Below are positions 45,621-56,838 of a DNA stretch of 64,000 nucleotides, piece after piece (the first letter of the stretch is position 1; every line of letters starts with the position of its first letter). Source of the DNA: Coptis chinensis (lineage: Eukaryota > Streptophyta > Magnoliopsida > Ranunculales > Ranunculaceae). The notes beneath the pieces are model-generated. The model saw nothing but the letters and a program-made list of their open reading frames with translations. It was not told the origin of the DNA and made no database searches. The stretch covers positions 32,010,501-32,074,500 of the forward strand of contig CM027379.1 in the NCBI GenBank assembly GCA_015680905.1. Reading direction: 5' to 3'. The translations under genes were made by a program, and so were the position numbers.

Positions 45621-45634
45621 CTCATATCCTGCAT

Positions 45635-46552
45635 TTAAGCGTTGTCGTCCTCTTTTATAAAGAAATTATGTTCCTTTGCATCCTGCCAAGCTATGATAAT
45701 TTGCCAGGCCTCACGCCATTTATCATCTACCTTTGCTAATCTGTTAAGCGCCACTTGGTCGGATGGGGTGTAAGGGGTAACCCAATTAGGTTGTAGGCTC
45801 CACCCCCGCCAAGTCATTGCACGGAATGAGTGTATAATGCAATTGGTGGGTCTTACAATGTCAACCTCAACCCAATCCGTGAAACGGGTACAAAACTCAG
45901 GAAAGAAACATAGCATTATGCGGCAAACCAAGATAGGCATAAGAAGGTACTTTTGCCTCATACTATGGGCTCGTGCTAAACTAGACATTAAGGTCTGGGG
46001 AAGGTCATAGAGCATACGTCCCTCAGCTAGAGCAAGGAAGATATTACAAGTGGCGTCATTCGTAGAAGAAAAACACCATTCCCCTAAGATATTCAGCATG
46101 ATAAAAAACATAACAGTGCCCACGTTAAGGGACAAGTTACCAAGGGCTACGTTATATTGCCCTTGGTCGTCTAGACGGAAAATTCATGCCCCATAGGTCT
46201 CATGCAAAAACTCATAGTTGTAGATCTACATATTATCTACAAAATAGCCCCATGAGTTTTGGATTTTAGTAGGCATAGAAAGTCCAATAGCAAAGGGCAA
46301 CAAGAACTTGGTTAAGTCCATAGTTTCCTCATCAATGGTGACAGAGAACACTTGTTCTCCATCCGGTCGATAAAAGAACTTACAATGATCATAGAAATAA
46401 GTTGTAAGTGCAAGAGAATATAGTTCATCAGAGCTTACCATTAGAGGCTACCATCCTGCCTATATAATCAAGTCGCGGAACCAAGATCCATACGTGTCAC
46501 TCGTGAACAAATCTTTGAAGGACTTCTCCGGTATGATTTGAGGAGATTTCAT
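45635..46552 (-). pseudogene. E7 ORF2, broken
   Basis: ATG at 46552 (MKSPQIIPEKSFKDLFTSD). Conserved blocks: TYGSWFRDLII, EQVFSVTIDEETMDL, FAIGLSMPTKIQNSWGYFVDNM, LNVGTVMFFIMLNILGEW, RAHSMRQKYLLMPILVCRIM, and the C-terminal EAWQIIIAWQDAKEHNFF. The last 166 codons (46135-45635) are one open frame. Stops (for example after FVDNM) and a frameshift break the front half. Length (306 codons) and block order equal E5 ORF2. Function unknown; no clear membrane anchor. Confidence 0.7.
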
Positions 46553-47314
46553 AGCAAACAAAGACACTCTAGAACTCCTTGAAGTAACCTCAGAAAACCC
46601 AAAAATAAATAAATAAATAAAAAATAATAGAACTTGTGCTGTGATGATGTGAAGGCGCGGGCGCGCTCTGAGTTTAGGCAAAATAGGGGCGTGCACGCTC
46701 CATATACTAGAAGTGCTCTGAAGTGAAAAATAAAATAAAAGTGAGAGGTGCAAAGTGAGAGGTGTTAAGTTGAGAGTGAACAATATATTTATAGAGGACT
46801 AGTTTCATAATCTAAGTTCCACAAGTTGCCCAAATTGTTAAGGCAAGATGATGGAAAAAGAAAATTTATAAATCCAAAATAGAAACAGACCAGATGCAGA
46901 CTCCAAAATCAAACCAATAGCTTTTTGGCTGGAATTAAAATAGCAATCATCCAATTTCCACTCCTTGAGATTGCACCAAACAACACTAGCTAATTCTAGC
47001 TACACCAATTTAGCAACATGCTCACATAAACCATATTCTCACAATCTTGCAATATTCACTTCCAAAACAGGTGGATAGGGTAAAATACAATGCTAAACAA
47101 ATAATGTCACCCCCAAACAAATCGGGAAAGTAGGATTCATGAAAAATAGATAGCATGCTTGGACAAAAATTTAAATTAACTTGAAATTCAAATAACAATT
47201 ACTTACTTAAAAACAATTACATAATTCAATATTAACTACTTAACTAAACAACTAAGAATCCAATTCTACTAAAAATAGGGAGAAATACATCAAAACAACA
47301 ATGCAACTAAATAA
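46553..47314 (-). other. E7 ORF1-ORF2 spacer with GC-rich leader
   Basis: The minus strand near 46640-46700 has gagcgcgcccgcgcc-type sequence, like the gag leader of the same element (61160-61290). The G tract after ORF1 is at plus 47109-47119. Confidence 0.6.
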
Positions 47315-48420
47315 CTAGGCACGAGATAAGGATGGGCCAGAGTCATCTGTCTTGCGTCGATGACGCTCATGCCTTTCAGTGTCATCAGAAGAAGAACCCT
47401 CATGAGGTGGCAAGCATTGTAGAACTTCTACTTGAAATTTTTGTTGTTGCTCCATAAATACATCCATGGCTTCCAAACGCTCATTATCATGCTGGACGAG
47501 AATCTCCATGTTAGCTTGGAGATCCTGGTGATTTCTATCTATCAACTGAATATTGTTCTGCAGATTAACTTGGTTACTGATAATGGTACCCTGCTTAGTA
47601 TGAATAGCCTCATACTGGTTATGGAGAGTTCGCAGGCCACGATGAAGTAAAGAGAAACGGGTTATATCCGTAGTACCCCTTTCCAAACATCGACATCAAA
47701 ACATGTGGTGTCTTCCTCATCTTCCTCATCTGATACTGTCTCAACACCCCTATCCTCAGGCAAACACCAATCCCTTCGAATACATTCCATATAAATCCGT
47801 GCATTTTCCTGCAACTTCAACATAACTCTATTAGTTTTCGGAACACATCCCCAATACATCATAATCTTTGTAATCAACGGGGAAGGGTGCAGTATATATA
47901 CCAATTGATCTAATCTCACTTATCAAAAAGTTGAGGATGCAAAATTCATACCTCTTCTCCTGAAGGACCCAGAGAATGTGCAGACAACTCACATTGATGT
48001 CACTTGCTTTAGTGGTGGCAATCACATTCCTACCAACCTACTGAGCTACAGCCAGCTGGTTCTGTCTCAAAGACGCCTGACACACACAATGTGATTTCCT
48101 ATTGTAAACCCCTTCCAAGACAGTCTCCTTCATCAAAGCCTTGATTCCACCAAACTGAGATTCCTGCATTGTGAGTATGAGGTCTCTTTCATTAATGCCA
48201 GTAATCGCAGACAGCACAGCTGTAGTCAATTCCCTCCGACGGCCATTCACCTTTACAAAGACCCTACGACCCTCTTTTTCCTTCTTCTTATAAAAATTAT
48301 ACACCAAATCAGTGTGATAAAAATTATCTGTTGAATACCACAACCCATTCCACCTCCTATTAACCATTTCCGTATCATAAAAGGGTGAGAAATATTGAAA
48401 AGTAAAAACTTGTTCTGGAA
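47315..48420 (-). pseudogene. E7 ORF1, broken
   Basis: Blocks on the minus strand: FYDTEMVNRRWNGLWYSTDNFY (from about 48390), YNFYKKKEKEGRRVFVKVNG, ALMKETVLEGVYN, SHCVCQASLRQNQLAVAQ, then YEFCILNFLISEI, a Thr/Glu-rich acidic stretch, and a C-terminal part (47686-47315) with Leu/Ile/Gln heptads that looks coiled coil, ending RHERHRRKTDD. It is the clear homologue of E5 ORF1. Several frameshifts and a stop after LAVAQ break it. No biochemical role can be given from sequence. Confidence 0.65.
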
Positions 48421-49384
48421 GAATATTTGGGGGTTAAGGAGCCATTGAGTTTGGATTTCGAAATTGGTGTGAATGCAAGGTGGGGGAAAGTGAATGAATC
48501 AAAGGATCGAAATTTGGAGTGAGTTTGTGTGGAGTTAGGGCGCGGGGGTTTTAAAGTTTTCTCTGTTCTGGGTTGATGGAGGCATGGCGAAGAAGAAGAA
48601 CTCACGAAGGGGTTTTCTCTTATTTTTTTTTGAAGTCACGTCTGAGTCAAATGACCATGTAGGGTTTAAGCATTTGGGCCCAAGCCCAAAACAATTCGTA
48701 AAATGCCCATCCTGTCCTATGCCTTGTAAAACTTAAAACTAAAATATCCGATTCGTTAACGGTCCAATTTTTGTGAATGAGCTATGAAAATGATCAGCAG
48801 AGAAATTCCAATCCAATGATCTATAAAAAAAAACTCAAATTTAACTATTGTTGACATATAAGAAGATGGAAAATGCCTCGAAGTGTGTGAATGACATAAA
48901 TTATATGATCAAAAGAAATATAAATTCATAGATAGTGTCAACCCGAATCAAAATACGACTAAACGACATAAACAATAAGAATAGAAAGTTGAGAGATCAA
49001 GAATGGAAAGACCAAACACCCCCATCCCCAAACAAATTTTTGAAAATATGGTTTAGAAAATTTGTTTTAAACGTGGGTCTTTTAAAGTCAGATTCCTGAG
49101 ACTTGCTAGATTACTATTTATAAGGTTTTAATATTTTTAAATTTTTTTATGAATAAGGTTTAATATAAAGGAAAACAAGAAAACAATAAAAACATAAATC
49201 AATCCATAGAGAAATATGACTAAAAAACTGAGAAAACATGCAAGAGTGGAAAGTGTGAATTACGTTAAACGTGGACTTAGGATCTGATACTTACAGCCAC
49301 AGATTCCAAAGGGAGGGCCCAGTTACCTTAATGGTGCACTTACCAATATATGTAAATGAAAGGAAGTACACCCAACATCAAAGG
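48421..49384 (-). other. E7 post-pol spacer
   Basis: Noncoding; colinear with 27686-28667. It has the G tract (plus 49019-49032) and the segment agggagggcccagttacct near 49310-49330. Confidence 0.65.
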
Positions 49385-50184
49385 TCAGTCTTCATAGACA
49401 GGGTCCTGTAAAAGGACATTCTCCACATCTGGGGACATTAACTCGTGACAATATTTTAATCGTTGGCCATTGACTTGAAAGGTATTGTTGTCCTTGGGAT
49501 TTACCAAGGTGATTGACCCGTAAGGGGTGATTTCAGTAACCAGAAAAGGACCAGATCAACGGGTTTTTAATTTCCCCAGGAAAATATGCAAATGGGAGTT
49601 GTAAAGCAAAACCTTTTGACCAACTACAAACTCTTTACGCAGAATATGTTTATCATGAACATGTTTCATGTTAGCTTTATAATATTTTGCGAGATCATAA
49701 GAATCACTACTTATTTCTTCCAACTCATTTAATTGCAATTTGCGCTTGACACCTGCCTTATCAAAATTGAAGTTCATGCTTTTTATAGCCTACATAGCGC
49801 GGTGCTCCAATTCAACAGGCAAGTGACAAGGTTTTTCAAATACAAGTCTAAAGGGAGACATTCCTATAGGAGTTTTAAAAGCTGTCCTATATGCCCATAA
49901 GACATCTGTTAGACGCTTAGACCAATCTTTCCTATCAGGATTTACTGTTGTTTCTAATATTTTTTTAATTTTTCTATTAGAGACTTCTACTTGGCCACTA
50001 ATTTGTGGATGATAAGGAGTTGCCACCTTATGGGTAACTCCATACTTTTTAACTAAAGAAGTAACAACTTTGTTACAAAAATGCATTCCACCATCACTGA
50101 TGATGGCTTTAGGGATGCCAAAATGACAAAAAATATATTCCTTAACAAAAAACACAACTGTCTTATGGTTATTGCTACAGCAAG
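49385..50184 (-). pseudogene. E7 integrase, 3' part
   Basis: Down the minus strand from the CACTA insertion: [22 protein letters not shown] (second catalytic Asp), the [13 protein letters not shown] segment with the catalytic Glu, [21 protein letters not shown] region, then the C-terminal part (VGQKVLLYNSHLHIF) to TGA at 49385. A break near 49.79 kb separates two frames. The N-terminal half continues at 55836. Confidence 0.75.
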
Positions 50185-50470
50185 CACTACTACAGAATGA
50201 CACTTATACCACTGTTTTTAAGTGTGGTATAAATATATTTACCACTGTTATGCAACCGTGACAATAGGTGGTGTGGTATATAATAATAGCAAAACTGTAG
50301 TATATATGTTTAACGGATACCATGGTTTTTCAAAGAACCGTGGTTTGTATGCCCATGATATACCACGGTTGTCAACATAACCGTGGCATATAAGTTATTA
50401 AAACCGTGGTTTATATTAGTGTATGTGTTATAATACCGTGGTATATAGTTATACTAAACACTACGGTTTA
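50185..50470. repeat. CACTA subterminal repeats, left end
   Basis: Many copies of a short unit, accgtggt(a/t)tat in both orientations, as is usual for transposase binding in CACTA ends. The matching array at the other end is 55590-55832. Confidence 0.75.
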
Positions 50471-50482
50471 TGCCAAACCATG

Positions 50483-50490
50483 TATATATA

Positions 50491-50539
<49 letters not shown>
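50483..50539. repeat. (AT)n microsatellite in CACTA
   Basis: About 57 bases of alternating TA with one slip (attat). Confidence 0.9.
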
Positions 50540-50543
<4 letters not shown>

Positions 50544-50826
50544 AATAATAATGCTATAATGTCTTCCACTTAAAACCGAACCTGCGTAACAAAACCACAG
50601 CTTGCCTTCCATTTTTCCATTTTCCCAACAAATTCCAAAATGTACAAAAAACTATCAAACATTGCAAAAAAAGATAATAATAATAAAAAAAAAACTTCCA
50701 TTAATTTTTTGAGTGCACTAAGAAAACAAACTTCAAATTCCTTTTCATAAATTAAAAAAGTAAGACTCATAAATTAAACTAGAGGGGTCCGAACATAGCT
50801 AAAACTCATCTTCATTCGCTTCCCGC

Positions 50827-51271
50827 TAAAACACCCCATTTTCCTGGATACCAACTCTACCACTATAGGATACCCGTTCACAATTTATCTCAGTTGATAG
50901 CACTATAAGAAGACAGTTACTACAACCATGAAGAAGTTGATAGTCAAAGTGAATCTCTTGAGCAGAATGAAAGTGGTAGTTCTGCGCGTTCGTATGTCGT
51001 TTACACAGGCACAAAAAATACATATAGAAAAGAGGCTATTGATACGAGCTTGTCTCACTAGGTGAAGCCACCATCATCTACAAGGAATACTGGGGATCAG
51101 AATTGTGGATGCACATCTAGTGGAGGATCTCAAACTGCTAAACCTTCTGTTTTGGACAGGTCTATTATCGGAACTGTTGCAGCACATTGGAGTGAAGATG
51201 AACCTTCTCAAATTTGCCCCAAGTGGTGGGATGGGAATGGGATCCCCAACTCAACTAACAAGTATAAGGAG
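50827..51271 (+). pseudogene. Captured fragment of a JASON-like gene
   Basis: One plus-strand frame reads KTPHFPGYQLY, HNLSQL, EEVDSQSESLEQNESGSSAR, KPPSSTRNTGD, IIGTVAAHWSEDEPSQI and PKWWDGNGIPNSTNKYKE, then a splice donor (gaggtatcata). The last blocks are the conserved C-terminal region of plant JASON proteins, which control spindle orientation in male meiosis; this match is from memory. In-frame TAA (about 50908) and TAG (51059, in place of a Trp codon) show decay. The first and last exons of the gene are not seen. Confidence 0.65.
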
Positions 51272-51559
51272 GTATCATAAGTACTGCCCTTACTTTCTTC
51301 TGCAAACTAGCATCCCAGCCCGGTACAGTATAAAGGGTCTAGAGATCAATTTGTTAAGGGGAAAGTTGTCACCTGAAAAACCATCACGATTCACCATATT
51401 TCTTAATATAATAGTAATAGCAACCAACAACAAACCATATGATAATGCTTTGAAAATGGTGAAGTGACGGTTAGTGAAAGACTGATGTAAAGAACAGAAA
51501 ACAAAATGAAAATTTACAGGAGCAAAACAAGCAAAATTGCATAGTAGAGATAGGTTACC

Positions 51560-52905
51560 CACTTTTGAGAATAATCCTTCACCAAATTACAAGCCATTAG
51601 ATAGAGTTCATTTGAATGGGCAAGCTCCATAGCAGCTGTTAGATGCACCAATGTGCTTTTCAAATGGAAAGGGTCTCTTTCAAGTAAGCTGAAATTAACA
51701 AAGTATAAATAAATAGAAAAGCTACGTCATCCAAGGCTCCAAGTAACATCTTACCAATTAAATCTCTCTATGCAAATATTTACTAACTTACGCAGAAGTC
51801 AGCTCAAAATATTTTTGAAATTCTCCACTTTGATGGTAGTACTCGGCTTTACAGGCCAACAGATCTGTGTTGTTTTTCAAGGTGCAAGCTAAACTGGCAG
51901 TGTTATTCTCACAAGTTCTAAGGTGTAGAAGGATGTAGGATACAAATTCCAACGAGTAGAAAGATGGGCAATATATCATAAACCAGAACAGAAGTCCACA
52001 GAGCGACATTACCTTCTTCAGATTTAAGCATGTGATTGAGACGTTCCAAAGCCTGAAATACACCAAGGAATATAAGATAACATCATAAAGTGCATAATCA
52101 TTAGAAAGATGGGCGTGACATCAACTATGAAAATAAAAATCCAGTATTATATTTTCTAGTCATGATTGAAAAGACTCAACGCAGCTTAATCTTAACATCT
52201 ATATACCTCGTAACATAATGGATCAGCCTTGATAACAGCTTTGTACCTTATAGAGCATCATAATTCAAAATTGTATTAGTTCCTTTATGTATATCAAATA
52301 CAAAGAACAAGATAGCATGACAACAGCTCACCATTTGGGAGCCTCGACACGATTTTCCAGTTCCTCATTTCCCTTTCCTCGTAAAAAACATATTGCTGAA
52401 CTAATTTGTAAACCAAGAAAAACAAACATTGTCATAATCAACTGAATAGTAAACTCAAGACTCAAAATAAAGAAAGCCCTTACATTGATTTCACGGTCTT
52501 CCCCATCATTATCCAAGTACATAACATTACTATCTTTCAAACCAATAGCATTCCCATATTCATCAACTTTCGCATCACCCAACATCACCAAACCCTGGTC
52601 CCACTCCTTCAATTCTTCCTAAACACATCCAATTAAAAACTGACACGTACAATTATATACTAATTAAAATAATATTATATTTTACTAGGCATTTGGTGGC
52701 AAGATAGTGAAAGCGGATATCGCGGAGGACAATTTGGAAGGCGTTTAAGAGATGGAAAGGGAGATGGTAATGATGACTGAGGAAAAGAGCTTGGGCTTGC
52801 ATGTAAATGTCAGCTAGGTCAGATGTGAATGCGACAACTTTATCTGCCAACAAAATTGCAGATGAGTAGAGATGTTTGCTTACACAGTCTCGTACAACTC
52901 CTTCT
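51560..52905 (-). pseudogene. Captured 5' portion of the APC6/CDC16 gene, introns retained
   Basis: Exons on the minus strand: about 52905-52686 (GVVRDCVSKHLYSSAI, DIYMQAQALFL, HLLNAFQIVLRDIRF), about 52619-52485 (EELKEWDQGLVMLGDAKVDE, VMYLDNDGEDREIN), about 52400-52333 (ISSAICFLRGK and ENRVEAPKW, shifted), about 52250-52207 (KADPLCYE), 52052-52013 (ALERLNHMLKSEE), about 51930-51792 (NNTDLLACKAEYYHQSGEF) and 51688-51560 (RDPFHLKSTLVHL, ELYLMACNLVKDY). Most junctions have GT-AG. This is the TPR-rich anaphase-promoting-complex subunit 6 (NOMEGA in Arabidopsis). The C-terminal TPR half is missing and small lesions are present. Confidence 0.75.
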
Positions 52906-53321
52906 AAAATTGGATGTTGGAGCTTCTTGTCTGCAGTTTTGTAATGTGGAGCTTTAGAAGCGAGAGCAAAAACACAAGAACAAACCAGATCAACATTCTG
53001 AGAAAAATGAATGCACCTTGGGGGGGTAGAATGGGTCTCATATCCTTAGTGATTGGAGATTTTATGCTACTAAATATTGCCTGGAAAGAACCAAGATGTA
53101 AGAAAAAGTGGTCACACAAGCATAAGTAAACAAAGTCGAACAAGTAATCAAAGTAGGTATTCAGAACAAAACCAGTAAACAAACCAGATTGATTGCATAG
53201 CATATTTCTCTAAGTAGCACTCACAAAAATTCATCACATTGTATGTATATTGCAACTAAAACTTCATTAGTAAAGGACAAAGACACAGATGAAGAGACAG
53301 AGTTGATACAAGACATTGATA

Positions 53322-53378
53322 AAGCCATCTGGAAGACTTGAAGCCATCTGGAAGACTGGAAGCCATCTGGAAGACTTG
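53322..53378. repeat. 19-bp tandem repeat, three copies
   Basis: aagccatctggaagacttg three times in a row with one difference, between the captured RRM and APC6 pieces. Confidence 0.85.
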
Positions 53379-53510
53379 AACACATTTTTTTTTTAAATAT
53401 GAAGTATCCATGCTACTTACATATAGATAGAAAAAACAAAAACCTGGAAAAAAAAAAGATGTGGCAGATTCAGAGAAAGAAATATTTAGTCATTGAAGTG
53501 AAAATATTAC

Positions 53511-53785
53511 CTGAAATTCAGTATTATTCAGATCTTCAATGGCCTTAGCAGCCAAATCTTTAGTCCTAAAGGTAACAAACGCATAACCCTTATTCTCCTG
53601 TGAGTCTTTGCCTTTCATCATCCCGACCTGCAATAGCAAAAATGTCAATCTTAAATCTTTAGGCGTAATGAAGAGAGGTAAAACCACCATAAAAACCATA
53701 AACATTACCTCCTACTGACTCACAAAAGCCCTTCAGATCCTTCTCAGAAGCATCATGCGGAATACCACCAATATACACCTCAGAA
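53511..53785 (-). pseudogene. Captured RRM fragment of an hnRNP-Q/LIF2-like gene
   Basis: Two exons on the minus strand: about 53785-53709 (GSEVYIGGIPHDASEKDLK, with RNP2 VYIGGI) and 53627-53511 (MMKGKDSQENKGYAFVTF with RNP1 KGYAFVTF, then AAKAIEDLNNTEF). They are separated by an 81-base GT-AG intron, and the second ends in a splice donor (CAG|GTAATA). The gene binds RNA through such RRM domains; only most of one RRM is present. The reading phase across the intron does not fit as it stands. Confidence 0.7.
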
Positions 53786-53889
53786 CCATACAATCAAATT
53801 TCAAAAATGCATCCACCAGAAGGGAAAAAAACATAGGCAGCACATATATGATGAATATCAGGGGGGAAAGGATGATAGTATTCACTTAC

Positions 53890-54882
53890 ATGTGTAACTC
53901 CACCTTCTTGTCCATGCAAAACGTATAAAAGCTTCACATTGCCCTCGGAATATATTGCGGTTGTCCGACTATAAGAACAAAGCAGACAAGCATTCCAAAG
54001 ATTTGACGGACAAAAGGCAATTGTAGATATGATACCGGAACAAGAATAAATACTCATCGTGATTTCATGTAATTCATCTTAGAAACACGTGTAAGAAAAC
54101 AATTGTATCTATAAAAGTTAAATGAAGAAAAAAAAAATTTGTCGTAGGGTTGAGAATATCCCCCACTTAGTACCTCCCTCGGACACCAACGGACTACATA
54201 CTTGTTCTGTCTATATTACAGAGGTGAGAATGATATCCACCTCATCACAAAGTGCATGAAAACTAAATAGTACAGTGCTCTTGAGTCTTCTGTGTATTTG
54301 GTATTAACTTATTCCAAAGCAGAGAAATCTTTACTTCTTTATAAAAAAAAATCTCCCATTTTCATTTCTTACTTCGAATCCATATTTTATTTATTTGGTA
54401 TGCACGAATCTATCTAATCTTTGTTGTTATTATCTAAAAGGAACCAAACAATGTAGTCCGAGTTGACAATGCACAAAATGCTAAAAAGCTTTCTTTAATC
54501 CTAGAGGACCTGAATCACTCAATCACCCATAGCTCGATAAAGTTAACAGTGAAACAAGATGCGAATGCAACACGATTCGACCCGGTTGGGTATAATGAAG
54601 ATGAGGTGACAACCAAAGATGAATTGCTTGTGATGCCCCCTCGCTGTGTCTCAACATGTTTAAGTCCTACTACATCATTTTTGTTCTATTTTCACTAATT
54701 AATAAATCTAACCTTTACCAAAAAGTAACAAAATAAAGAAAATTTAATCCCGAGGAATCAATTTGAGCCTAAGTACTGACTGCCCTCTTTGTTGCCTTGA
54801 AGAGTTGAATCTTTGTTCAAAATCTCGACCAGGGCGGTGTATGTCAAATATTCCGACAGATTTGTTGTATCGAGCAAACAGC
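53890..54882 (-). pseudogene. Captured WD40 exons of a WRAP53/TCAB1-like gene
   Basis: Exon about 54882-54744 after a good acceptor (TTTTGTAG): LFARYNKSVGIFDIHRPGRDFEQ and, one base shifted, STLQGNKEG. Exon about 54045-53890: GIISTIAFCPSNLW, SYSRTTAIYSEGNVKLLYVL, HGQEGGVTHV, then a donor (GTAAGT). These are the WD repeats 'RPGRD...' and 'HGQ.GGVTH' of the telomerase Cajal-body protein family, matched from memory. The intervening 700 bases include intron-like sequence. A frameshift shows decay. Confidence 0.6.
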
Positions 54883-55189
54883 CTACAAAACATTATTATG
54901 AATTTTGACAAACAAATTACTAGACGATAAATCGAGAAGGACTCGTAGTAGTAAATAAATATATCAACATGAGGAAAAGGATGAGATGAACAAAGAAAAC
55001 AAGTACTATCGTCTTACACATTGCCTTAGATTTTGTAATAATGAGCAATGAAATTCAAGAGTTTCACGAGGTAATGGTAACATAATCAGCAGCCTATTGT
55101 AGAAGCAAATAGTAGTAGAAGAAGGAGAAGCTGAAAACTTCGGCGGTTTAGAGAGTCGACTTTATTATTTTAATTTTAGGGTAGTTTAA
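54883..55189 (-). other. CACTA interior upstream of the WD40 exons
   Basis: A minus-strand segment starting ATG at about 55084 (MLPLPRETLEFHCSLLQNL) ends at a splice donor (GTGTAAGACG, about 55020). It could be the first coding exon of the captured WD40 gene, preceded by a 5' UTR-like region; I cannot confirm it. Confidence 0.4.
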
Positions 55190-55503
55190 ATTTTCATGAA
55201 ATTTTGGCGTGGGAAGTGAAATCTTTGCCACCGATAATTGAATAGATATGCCGACGGTTAAAAAGAAATCGCCACCGTTCAAAAACAAACAATGGTTAAA
55301 GCCCGTCGAACTAGCCGATAGCTAAAAACTCTCGTGCAACCATCGGATAGAATAAAACAATTGGAATACCCCCGAAATATCAGTAGACGGATGGCCAACT
55401 AATACCTGACGGATAAAAGGTGTTGGTAACTAACTTCCTATGGTTATAAACCGTCGGGTAATCTTTCTGGACTCTGTCGGGTAAAGTCATTTTTTTGGTA
55501 GTG
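55190..55503. mobile_element. Orphan end of a second CACTA-type element
   Basis: Read inversely from 55503 it starts CACTACCAAAAAAATGAC and is followed by many ccgacgg/gtcgggta repeats, the layout of a CACTA terminus with subterminal repeats of another family. No matching left terminus is found inside the larger element. Confidence 0.5.
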
Positions 55504-55589
55504 GAACTTCTTTCTTTCTTTTTATTTTTTCTTTTCTTTTTCTGTTTTGATAAACTTCAAGTTCTATCCTTTCGGGATTATAATTTGTC

Positions 55590-55832
55590 GAAATATAAAC
55601 CACTGTTTGCTAGGAAACCGTGGGATACTCCATAACTGAAAAATGAAAAATGAATGTGCCATGGTATAAACTAACCAGATGTCACGGTTTTTGTAAATTA
55701 GTGGTACAAACTAAGATCCAAAAAATCAGATGAATTTCTACCGTGGTATACAAATATTAGCCACTGTTATTACAAAAACAGTGGTATATAAATTCATACC
55801 TACCGTGGTATATGTGTATTTCTGTAGTAGTG
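55590..55832. repeat. CACTA subterminal repeats, right end
   Basis: accgtggtat-type units in both orientations, the partner of 50185-50470, ending in the inverted terminal repeat TTCTGTAGTAGTG. Confidence 0.75.
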
Positions 55833-55835
55833 AAG

Positions 55836-56330
55836 CCATGGCCTCTATCCATTTGGAAACGTAGTCCACGACAATAAGTATATAAATAAAATCATGGGAA
55901 ATAGGAAAAGGACCCATGAAATCAATGACCCACACATCAAAAATTTCTACTACCATAATGGGATTTAATGGCATCATATTACGTTTAGTGATACGCCCCA
56001 GTTGTTGGTCAACGAACACACGTCTTGTAATGAACTTGGGCATCTTTAAAAAGGGTAGGCCAATAAAAACCACATTGAAGAACTTTAGCTGCCGTTTTCA
56101 TACCACTAAAATGGCCACCACACTCTTTGTCATAGCAGAAGGATAAAACCTCATTAAATTTCTACTGGGGAATACAATGACGAATAATCTGATCCGCACA
56201 ATACTTAAAAAGGTAGGGCTCATCCTAGTAGTATAGCTTAACTCTGGCAAAAAACTTCTTACGTTTATTTCTTGGCCAAATATCAGGAATAATATCAGAA
56301 GCTAAATAATTCACAATGTCAGCATACCAT
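55836..56330 (-). pseudogene. E7 integrase, 5' part
   Basis: Contains the zinc-region end ([16 protein letters not shown]) and the first catalytic Asp in [13 protein letters not shown], then WIEAMAS where the CACTA element entered (target AAG). A stop and a frameshift lie in the zinc region. Confidence 0.7.
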
Positions 56331-56475
56331 GGTGCAGAAAAAATAGAATAAAAATGCCATCAGGAAAAGAGTCAGGTATGGACTCAGAATCACTATCACT
56401 ATCATTGCTTAGTCTAGATAAGTAGTCGGTAACTACATTTTTGACCTCTCGTTTATCCTTAATTTCTAGGGTAAA

Positions 56476-56760
56476 CTATTGTAGGAGAAGAATCCATCGA
56501 ATCAATCTCTGTTTAGCATCCTTCTTGGCTAGAAGGTACCTAAGAGCTGCATGGTCCGTGTAGACTAAGGTCTTTGTACCAACCAAGTAAGGACGGAACT
56601 TATCTAAAGCATAAACTACAGCTAAAAATTCATTTTCCATAGTAGTATAATTTATTTGAGCATCATTTAAAGTTTTACTAGCATAATAAATAACAGTGGA
56701 CTTATCATCTAGTTTCTGGCCTAACACAGCGCCAACAGCATAATCGCTAGCGTCACACAT
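56476..56760 (-). CDS. E7 RNase H segment
   Basis: 94 codons on the minus strand: [14 protein letters not shown] (first Asp), [14 protein letters not shown] (Glu), [13 protein letters not shown] (Asp). The catalytic set appears complete. It follows RT in the same element but a stop and frameshift near 56.84 kb separate them. It would remove the RNA strand during reverse transcription. Confidence 0.75.
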   Translation of the reverse strand: MCDASDYAVGAVLGQKLDDKSTVIYYASKTLNDAQINYTTMENEFLAVVYALDKFRPYLVGTKTLVYTDHAALRYLLAKKDAKQRLIRWILLLQ

Positions 56761-56838
56761 AAGTTCGAAAGGTTTAGACCAATCGGGAGGCTGTATAATC
56801 GGTACAGATGTTAAAGCGGCTTTTAAAGTTTCAAAAGC

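Larger units (their letters stand above)
43731..45634 (-). other. E7 3' untranslated block with intron, polypurine tract and TA repeat
   Basis: After the ORF2 stop on the minus strand come the GT-AG intron (45620-45483, 138 bases, acceptor GTTTTACAG), the G tract (plus 45392-45403), a (TA)n array and the polypurine tract (plus 43734-43744) before the LTR. No gene. Confidence 0.75.
50185..55832. mobile_element. CACTA DNA transposon carrying host gene fragments
   Basis: Terminal inverted repeats CACTACTACAGAA at both ends, with a 3-bp target duplication AAG (50182-50184 and 55833-55835). It splits E7's integrase: removing it with one AAG gives the sequence found in E5 (gcaagccatggcc). Subterminal repeats of the accgtggtata type fill both ends. 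No transposase is readable, so it is non-autonomous. The interior holds exon-intron pieces of at least four host genes. Confidence 0.9.
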
